NCBI RefSeq assembly: GCF_001642575.1
Contig: NZ_LXNG01000012.1
Location: forward strand, 248,001-312,000
Length of the DNA: 64,000 bases
Reading direction: 5' to 3'
Origin: Xanthomonas floridensis
GTDB taxonomy: Bacteria > Pseudomonadota > Gammaproteobacteria > Xanthomonadales > Xanthomonadaceae
Position numbers and translations under genes: made by a program. Positions within the stretch are counted from its first letter, which is position 1. Each line of letters starts with the position of its first letter. Shown piece by piece: positions 58,669-64,000 of the stretch. Below the pieces are notes generated by a model, which saw nothing but the letters and a program-made list of their open reading frames with translations, was not told the origin of the DNA and did not search any database.

Positions 58669-59736
58669 CTATGTGTGCGCTTGGCCTTCGCCGGGATGGT
58701 CGGCGCGGTAGCGTTCGAAGGCGGCGATCGCGTCCTCGACGGTGATCAACGCCATCACGTCATCGAACTCGATCTTGGTGCCCCATCGCAGCTGGTCGGC
58801 CGGCGTGTGCAGGTACTTGCGCGCCGCCGCGTCGTAGCGGTCCACGCAATAGCGCACGTCCGAATACGGGCCGCTGCGCCGCGGATTGCTGGCCGCATGC
58901 AGTCCCAGCACCTTGGTGCCCATCGCATTGGCGATGTGCATCGGCCCCGAATCCGGCGTGACTACCAGATCCGCGCGGGCGAGCAGGGCGGGCAGCTGCT
59001 TGAGCGTGTCCTTGCCGACCAGGTCCAGCACCGGCGTGCGCGCGTTGGCGATGATGGCATCGGCGGTGCTGCGCTCCAGATCGCTGCGGCCGCCGCACAG
59101 GACGACGCGCCAGCCCTGCGCGGCCGCATGGTCGGCCAGGGCGGCATGCCGGTCCGGGTACCAGTTGCGCCTTGTGTGGCTGGAGCAGGGCGAGATCATC
59201 AGCACCGGACGACCATCGTCCTGCCACTGCGCCTGCGCCCAGGCATGTGCGTCCTCGGGCACTGGCAGATCCCAGCGCACCTGGCTCTGGCGCAGGCCCA
59301 GCGGCTCGGCAAAGCTGCCGATGGCGTCGAGTACGTGGATGCCGGGGCGGTCGGCGATGCGTTCGTTGACGAACAGGCCGTGCAGGTCCTTGGAGCGGCT
59401 GCGGTCGTAGCCGATGCGTCGGCGCGCCGGCACGAAGGCCGAGAGCACGTTCGCGCGCAACGCCACCTGCATCTGCAGCAGGGCATCGAAGCGACCCAGC
59501 GGCGCCAGCTGCTGGCGCAACGCGCGCATGCCGGCCACGCCACTGCGTTTGTCGTAGGCGTGGAACTGCACGCCGGGCAGGCCGTCGAGCAACTTCAGCC
59601 CGGCCTTGTCGATGATCCAGTGCAGCGCCGTCTGCGGGAAGCCCGCCTGCAGCGTGCGCACCAGCGGCACCACATGGGTGACGTCGCCCAGGGCGGACAA
59701 GCGCAGCAGGCACAGCGATGCAGGCGTTACAGCCAT
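58669..59736 (-). CDS. Glycosyltransferase family 9 protein (heptosyltransferase-like)
   Basis: A 355-residue GT-B enzyme of the ADP-heptose:LPS transferase family. 'LCLLRLSALGDVTHVVPL' carries the catalytic Asp; 'MISPCSSHTRRNWYP' and 'VVTPDSGPMHIANAMGTKVLGLH' are the donor-site blocks. It probably adds a core sugar to Kdo-lipid A. It is divergent from kdkA with only 20 bases between start codons, so each promoter lies within the other's coding region or the two share a very compact control region. Confidence 0.9.
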   Translation of the reverse strand: MAVTPASLCLLRLSALGDVTHVVPLVRTLQAGFPQTALHWIIDKAGLKLLDGLPGVQFHAYDKRSGVAGMRALRQQLAPLGRFDALLQMQVALRANVLSAFVPARRRIGYDRSRSKDLHGLFVNERIADRPGIHVLDAIGSFAEPLGLRQSQVRWDLPVPEDAHAWAQAQWQDDGRPVLMISPCSSHTRRNWYPDRHAALADHAAAQGWRVVLCGGRSDLERSTADAIIANARTPVLDLVGKDTLKQLPALLARADLVVTPDSGPMHIANAMGTKVLGLHAASNPRRSGPYSDVRYCVDRYDAAARKYLHTPADQLRWGTKIEFDDVMALITVEDAIAAFERYRADHPGEGQAHT

Positions 59737-59756
59737 GGTGTTGTTAGACTCGATAG

Positions 59757-60506
59757 ATGGTTTCTTTCGACGCCACCGAAGCGCTGACGCCGTACCGCGA
59801 GGGCCGCGGCTATGGTGCCATTCTGTTCGACCGCGAACGGCTGCGGCAAGCTGACGCCGGGCTGTTTTCGCCGCAGCGTTGGGGCGACAGGGCGCGGCCG
59901 GTCGATGAGGGCGGCCGCGGCGGGGCGTGGTTCGTGGATGCGCCGTTCGGTCGCAGCGTCTTGCGGCAATACCTGCGTGGCGGCATGGCGGCGCGCGTGA
60001 GCCGCGATCAGTACCTGTGGAAAGGCGCCGGACGCACGCGCAGTTTTGCCGAGTTCCGGCTGATGCGCGAGCTGATCAAGCGCAAGTTGCCGGTGCCGCG
60101 TCCGTTGGCGGCCTGCTATCTGCGCGAAGGCCTGGGCTACCGCGCGGCGCTGTTGATGGAGCGGCTGGAAAACGTGCGCTCGCTGGCCGATCACGCGCAG
60201 GTGGCCGGGCGCGGTGCACCGTGGGAGGCCACCGGCCAGCTGATTGCGCGCTTCCATCGTGCCGGGCTGGATCACGCCGATCTCAACGCCCACAACATCC
60301 TGTTCGATGCCGGGGGGCATGGCTGGTTGATCGATTTCGACCGCGGCGTGCTGCGCATCCCGGCCACGCGCTGGCGCGAGCGCAACCTCAAGCGGCTGCA
60401 TCGTTCGCTGCTGAAGCTGCGCGGCAACCGCAGCCGCGAGGATGTCGACAAGGACTACGAGCGCCTGCATCGCGCCTACGAACTGGCCTGGGGCCGGGGC
60501 TACTGA
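59757..60506 (+). CDS. kdkA: 3-deoxy-D-manno-octulosonic acid (Kdo) kinase
   Basis: A 249-residue inner-membrane-associated kinase that phosphorylates Kdo in the LPS inner core. Protein-kinase-like motifs are '[13 protein letters not shown]' (catalytic loop) and '[11 protein letters not shown]' (metal-binding Asp). '[16 protein letters not shown]' and the '[20 protein letters not shown]' stretch match the KdkA family. In Xanthomonadaceae, as in Haemophilus, one Kdo is phosphorylated instead of a second being added. Its TGA overlaps the ATG of the next gene by one base. Confidence 0.92.
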   Translation: MVSFDATEALTPYREGRGYGAILFDRERLRQADAGLFSPQRWGDRARPVDEGGRGGAWFVDAPFGRSVLRQYLRGGMAARVSRDQYLWKGAGRTRSFAEFRLMRELIKRKLPVPRPLAACYLREGLGYRAALLMERLENVRSLADHAQVAGRGAPWEATGQLIARFHRAGLDHADLNAHNILFDAGGHGWLIDFDRGVLRIPATRWRERNLKRLHRSLLKLRGNRSREDVDKDYERLHRAYELAWGRGY

Positions 60507-61255
60507 TGCAGTGGGCGTTGCGCGTGCAAGGGGTCGGCAATGCGTCGGCGGTGGCGCTCGGTTCGCCGATGGCCACGCTCGAGCGCGCCGGTGCGCCATG
60601 GCTGACCATCGATTGCGGGAGCGAGGGGCTCACTGCCTTTCAGGCGCAGTACGGCCAGCTACCGCAGGCAGTCTTCATTACCCACGTGCATCTGGACCAT
60701 GTTGGCGGGCTGGAGCGGCTGTTCGTGGACAGTTATTTCTCCGAACGGCGTGGGCGCACGCGCCTGTACGTGCCGGCGCCAGTGGTCCCGTTGTTGCAGC
60801 GGCGCATCGCCGATTATCCGAATGTGCTGGCCGAGGGTGGGGCCAACTTCTGGGACGCGTTTCAGCTGGTGCCGGTAGGCGATGCGTTCTGGCACGACGG
60901 AGTGCGGCTGGAGGTGTTTCCGGTGCGCCATCATTGGCCGGAGACCGCCTACGGACTGCGCCTGCAGGGCGCGCTGGTATGGACCGGAGACACCCGGCCC
61001 ATCCCGGAGATGCTGAAGCGTTACGCGTGCGACAACGAGCTGATTGCGCATGACTGCGGCGTTCACGGCAACCCGTCGCATACTGGCGTGGACGATTTGG
61101 AGCGGGAGTACCCGCAGGACCTGTTGAGCCGCATGCTGCTGTACCACTACGCCAGCGATGCCGACGGCGACGTGCTGCGCGCGCGTGGTCATCGCGTGGC
61201 CGTGCCTGGGCAACATCTGGCGCTGGCGGACCCGACCGCCGCCATGGTGCGCTGA
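60506..61255 (+). CDS. MBL-fold metallohydrolase
   Basis: A 249-residue metallo-beta-lactamase fold protein. The metal site is 'ITHVHLDHVGG'; other ligands are probably in 'VRHHWP', 'WTGDTRP' and 'LIAHDCG'. It resembles RNase Z-like and phosphodiesterase-like hydrolases but the substrate is unknown. TGATG overlaps link it to kdkA before and moaA after, so it belongs to a transcript joining LPS and molybdopterin genes. Confidence 0.88.
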   Translation: MQWALRVQGVGNASAVALGSPMATLERAGAPWLTIDCGSEGLTAFQAQYGQLPQAVFITHVHLDHVGGLERLFVDSYFSERRGRTRLYVPAPVVPLLQRRIADYPNVLAEGGANFWDAFQLVPVGDAFWHDGVRLEVFPVRHHWPETAYGLRLQGALVWTGDTRPIPEMLKRYACDNELIAHDCGVHGNPSHTGVDDLEREYPQDLLSRMLLYHYASDADGDVLRARGHRVAVPGQHLALADPTAAMVR

Positions 61256-62286
61256 TGGGCGCCCTGACGCTGCCGACGCTGGCCGGTGCCCCCATGCAGG
61301 ACCGCTATGGCCGCCCACTGCGCGATTTGCGCCTGTCGGTGATCGAGGCCTGCAACTTCCGTTGCGGCTACTGCATGCCGGCCGACCGTGTGCCCGACGA
61401 TTACGGCCTGGACGCGCAGCAGCGACTGAGTTTCGATCAGCTGGAGACGCTGGTGCGCTCCTTCGTGGCTGTGGGCGTCACCAAGCTGCGCCTGACCGGC
61501 GGCGAGCCGCTGCTGCGGCGTGGCCTGCCTAGCCTGATTGCGCGTCTGGCGGTGATCGATGGCATCGAAGACCTGGCGCTGACCACCAACGGTGCCCTGC
61601 TTGCGCGGCAGGCCCAGGCGTTGCGTGATGCCGGTCTGCGCCGGATCACGGTGAGCATGGACGCGCTGGACCCTGCGTTGTTCAGGCGCATGAGCGGTGG
61701 GCGCGGTGAGATCGCGCAGGTATTGGGCGGCATTGCTGCGGCCGAACGGGCCGGGTTCGAGCGGCTGAAGATCAACTGCGTGGTGCAGCGCGGCGTCAAC
61801 GAGGACCAGGTGTTGCCGCTGGTGGAGCACTTCCGGGGCAGCGGGCATGTGCTGCGCTTCATTGAATTCATGGACGTGGGCAGCTGCAACGGCTGGACGC
61901 CGGACGCGGTGGTGAGCTCGGCGCAGCTGCATGCGCGCATCCACGCGCGCTGGCCGTTGCAGGCGCTGGATGCCAACTACATCGGCGAGGTCGCGCAGCG
62001 TCACGCGTTTGCCGATGGTGCCGGCGAGGTGGGGTTTGTCAGTTCGGTCAGCGTGCCGTTCTGCGGCGATTGCCAGCGTGCACGCGTGTCGGCCGATGGA
62101 CATCTGTACACCTGCCTGTTCGCCAGCCAGGGCCATGACCTCAAGCCGGCACTGGCCGAAGGCGAGCAGGGGCTGGCGACGCATCTGCGGCAGCGCTGGA
62201 GTCTGCGCGGTGACCGCTACAGCGAAGTGCGGGCATCGGCGCCGCGTCGCGGCAAGCCGGTCGAGATGTTCCTGATCGGCGGATGA
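61255..62286 (+). CDS. moaA: GTP 3',8-cyclase
   Basis: Radical-SAM enzyme (343 residues) for the first step of molybdenum cofactor synthesis, converting GTP to 3',8-cyclo-7,8-dihydro-GTP. The N-terminal cluster ligands are Cys33, Cys37 and Cys40 ('ACNFRCGYC'); the C-terminal cluster is in 'FCGDCQRARVSADGHLYTC'; the protein ends in the required 'GG' ('MFLIGG'). It overlaps the next gene by four bases. Confidence 0.97.
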   Translation: MGALTLPTLAGAPMQDRYGRPLRDLRLSVIEACNFRCGYCMPADRVPDDYGLDAQQRLSFDQLETLVRSFVAVGVTKLRLTGGEPLLRRGLPSLIARLAVIDGIEDLALTTNGALLARQAQALRDAGLRRITVSMDALDPALFRRMSGGRGEIAQVLGGIAAAERAGFERLKINCVVQRGVNEDQVLPLVEHFRGSGHVLRFIEFMDVGSCNGWTPDAVVSSAQLHARIHARWPLQALDANYIGEVAQRHAFADGAGEVGFVSSVSVPFCGDCQRARVSADGHLYTCLFASQGHDLKPALAEGEQGLATHLRQRWSLRGDRYSEVRASAPRRGKPVEMFLIGG

Positions 62287-62663
62287 GCGAGGACGCGCTG
62301 CTGGCTCAGCTGCGCATGTTGGGACTGCGTCTGCTCGATCCGCAGCTGCGGGCCGATGTGCAGGCGTTGGAAGCGCTGCTCGATCCGGCGTTAGTCGAAT
62401 TCGGTGCGTCGGGCCGTCGGTACACGCGCAGCGAGGTGATAGCGGCCTTGCGCGCCCCCGGTGTTGCTGACGACTACCCCGCCGATGGCTTTGAGTGCGT
62501 GCGGCTCGCATCGGATCTTGCGCAGTTGCGCTATCGGTCGATGGGTCGCCGTCAGGGTGTCGAGCGGGAGGCATTGCGCAGCTCGTTGTGGCGCAGGAAT
62601 GCTGACCGATGGCAGTTGCTGTTCCATCAAGGCACCCCGTTCACCGAGAATGCCGCATCCTGA
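62283..62663 (+). CDS. NTF2-like small protein (DUF4440 type) inside the moa operon
   Basis: A 126-residue protein of the NTF2-like/SnoaL-like fold: an N-terminal helix, 'LEALLDPALVEFGASGRRYTRSEVI', then curved strands ending 'RRNADRWQLLFHQGTPF', which is the usual DUF4440 finish. Function is unknown. It is translationally coupled to moaA (ATGA overlap) and lies 24 bases before moaC, so it may be expressed with molybdopterin synthesis; a biochemical link is an inference. Confidence 0.85.
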   Translation: MSEDALLAQLRMLGLRLLDPQLRADVQALEALLDPALVEFGASGRRYTRSEVIAALRAPGVADDYPADGFECVRLASDLAQLRYRSMGRRQGVEREALRSSLWRRNADRWQLLFHQGTPFTENAAS

Positions 62664-62687
62664 TTGCCTGTCTTCGCGTCGCTTCCC

Positions 62688-63185
62688 ATGCCTGCAAAAT
62701 CCCGTTCCGCCCGCCTGACCCACCTCGACGATGCCGGGCTTCCCACCATGGTGGATGTCTCGGACAAGGTGGTCACCGCCCGTAGCGCCACCGCGGAAAG
62801 CCGCGTGCGGTTTCCGGCCGCCGTGGCCGCACAGCTGCGCGCCAACGGCTTGCGCAGCGCCAAGGGCGGCATCGTGGAAACCGCAGTGATTGCCGGCACC
62901 ATGGCGGTCAAGCGTACGCACGAGCTCATTCCATTCTGCCATCCGCTACCGATCGATGCGTGTCGTTTCGAGATCGACTGGGCCGGCGAGCAGGTGCTGG
63001 ACATCCGTTGCACGGTGCGTTGCGTGCATCGTACCGGCGTGGAAATGGAGGCGCTTACCGGTGCCAGCGTGGCCGCGTTGACGGTCTATGACATGTGCAA
63101 GGCGTTATCGCACAGCATGAGCATCGGTCCGACCAGGCTGGTCTCCAAGCGTGGCGGGAAGCGCGATATCGGAGCGACGCAATGA
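62688..63185 (+). CDS. moaC: Cyclic pyranopterin monophosphate synthase
   Basis: A 165-residue enzyme that completes the first stage of molybdenum cofactor synthesis. '[18 protein letters not shown]' followed by '[11 protein letters not shown]' and '[23 protein letters not shown]' are the conserved active-site stretches. ATG 62688 is chosen; an upstream TTG is less likely. The stop overlaps moaD by four bases. Confidence 0.97.
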   Translation: MPAKSRSARLTHLDDAGLPTMVDVSDKVVTARSATAESRVRFPAAVAAQLRANGLRSAKGGIVETAVIAGTMAVKRTHELIPFCHPLPIDACRFEIDWAGEQVLDIRCTVRCVHRTGVEMEALTGASVAALTVYDMCKALSHSMSIGPTRLVSKRGGKRDIGATQ

Positions 63186-63427
63186 CTGCGACGGTGAGGG
63201 TGCTGTATTTCGCCAGCCTGCGCGAGGCGGCGGGCGTGGCCGACGAGCGCGTGCAGTCCGATGCACAGAGCTTGCGTGGCCTGTACGCTGAGCTCGATGC
63301 GCGGCACGGCCTGCGCTGGACACCAGCGCAATTGCGGGTGGCCGTGGATGGTGCGTTCGCGCGCTGGGAGGATGCGCTGCGCGACGGCAGCGAAGTGGTG
63401 TTCATTCCGCCGGTGTCGGGAGGTTGA
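63182..63427 (+). CDS. moaD: Molybdopterin synthase sulfur carrier subunit
   Basis: An 81-residue ubiquitin-like protein ending 'IPPVSGG'; the terminal Gly-Gly is adenylated and thiocarboxylated by MoeB. It lies two bases before moaE, its partner in molybdopterin synthase. Confidence 0.95.
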   Translation: MTATVRVLYFASLREAAGVADERVQSDAQSLRGLYAELDARHGLRWTPAQLRVAVDGAFARWEDALRDGSEVVFIPPVSGG

Positions 63428-63429
63428 GC

Positions 63430-63867
63430 ATGAGCGATCAGATGGCCGCAGTGTTTGCGTTGTCCGATGTCCCGTTGCCGCTCGACCATCTGCGCCGCGG
63501 GATGGAACATCCGCATGCCGGTGCCTTTGCCAGCTTCGAAGGCTGGGTGCGCAATCACAATGACGGTCGCACTGTCGCCGGGCTGCGCTACGAGGCGTAC
63601 GCCTCGCTGGCGCAAGCCGAAGGCCAGCGTGTGCTGGACGAGGCGATGCAACGGTTTTCCATCGTGCACGCGCACTGCGTGCACCGCGTGGGCGAGCTGC
63701 GCATCGGCGACATGGCGGTGTGGGTGGGCGTGAGTGCGGCGCACCGCAGCGCAGCCTTCGATGCATGCCGTTTCATCATCGACGAGGTCAAGGCGCGCGT
63801 GCCGATCTGGAAGCACGAGCATTACCTCGAAGGCGATGCGGGTTGGCTGCATCCCGAGTCGCAATGA
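63430..63867 (+). CDS. moaE: Molybdopterin synthase catalytic subunit
   Basis: A 145-residue subunit that inserts sulfur into precursor Z. 'FEGWVRNHNDGRTVAGLRYEAY' block and the active lysine in 'VPIWKHEHY' are visible. ATG 63430 has GGGAGG upstream and is preferred to a TTG two codons earlier. It is the last gene of the window; the final 133 bases hold no gene. Confidence 0.96.
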   Translation: MSDQMAAVFALSDVPLPLDHLRRGMEHPHAGAFASFEGWVRNHNDGRTVAGLRYEAYASLAQAEGQRVLDEAMQRFSIVHAHCVHRVGELRIGDMAVWVGVSAAHRSAAFDACRFIIDEVKARVPIWKHEHYLEGDAGWLHPESQ

Positions 63868-64000
63868 GGTCGATATGGGGGTGTTGCACCCTCGTGGGCG
63901 CAGGCCTCAACAGGCCTGAGCGCAGGCAATGTGGCGGGCTTGAACTGCTGCCGGTGGCTTGATCGCCGGCTTGATCGCCGACGACAGCGCACACATCGCC

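Overview
This 64 kb window is a GC-rich, densely coded chromosomal segment. The gene content and order, the dispersed GGGAATC tracts and the palindromic CTTCTCCCGC..GCGGGAGAAGG elements point to Xanthomonas or a very close Xanthomonadaceae relative; the species cannot be set from the sequence alone. Almost everything is core genome. I found no insertion sequence, prophage, CRISPR array or secretion-system island. The more unusual content lies in regulatory sites, intergenic repeats and a few decayed patches.

Layout. 1-1.7 kb: tail of a probable pseudouridine synthase, an HNH nuclease and kbl. 1.9-5.8 kb: sulfate ABC importer (substrate-binding protein, cysT, cysW, cysA). 6.1-8.0 kb: TorF-type outer-membrane protein and tdh, the partner of kbl for threonine catabolism. 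8.2-8.65 kb: a 63-bp minisatellite. 8.7-13.3 kb: a TonB-dependent receptor and a Tat-exported phospholipase C, divergently transcribed from a region with two back-to-back Pho-box-like sites. 13.4-16.3 kb: S46 dipeptidyl-peptidase and a histidine phosphatase. 16.8-23.1 kb: folC-dedD-cvpA-purF, then a lipoprotein coupled to a ferritin-like protein. 23.3-26.0 kb: secreted metalloprotease, small lipoprotein, lpxH. 26.6-28.3 kb: PAP2 phosphatase and GT4 glycosyltransferase. 28.5-34.4 kb: phosphate block ppx-ppk1-phoR-phoB, all on the minus strand, with a Pho-box-like site before phoB. 34.6-39.3 kb: BepA-like protease, glutaredoxin, AhpD-like protein, NAD-isocitrate dehydrogenase, BI-1/YccA protein. 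39.4-39.9 kb: tRNA Pro-Arg-His-Lys. 39.9-41.0 kb: mostly non-coding, with a hydrolase gene fragment. 41.1-42.3 kb: PAS histidine kinase. 42.6-52.0 kb: tRNA-Leu, then the protein-quality-control string tig-clpP-clpX-lon-hupB-(tRNA-Val, two tRNA-Asp)-ppiD. 52.9-56.7 kb: mltD-like, gloB, methyltransferase, rnhA, dnaQ. 56.8-57.8 kb: PP2C phosphatase and tRNA-Ser with a nearby copy of its 3' end. 58.1-61.3 kb: DUF6165 protein, a GT9 glycosyltransferase and kdkA (lipopolysaccharide core), then an MBL-fold hydrolase. 61.3-63.9 kb: molybdopterin genes moaA-(NTF2-like)-moaC-moaD-moaE.

How parts work together. The phoBR-ppk-ppx block and the Pho boxes at the phospholipase/receptor pair suggest that phosphate sensing, polyphosphate metabolism and phospholipid scavenging in this window share one regulon. 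Kbl and Tdh complete threonine breakdown although they are about 5 kb apart. Tig, ClpXP, Lon, HU and PpiD keep the E. coli order; lon has a sigma32-like promoter that shares sequence with the clpX terminator. I see no single unambiguous 'new system'. The best candidates for undescribed biology are the divergent Pho-controlled receptor/phospholipase pair, the heptamer tracts placed at gene ends and just before lpxH, the coupled lipoprotein/ferritin-like pair, and the NTF2-like protein embedded in the moa operon.
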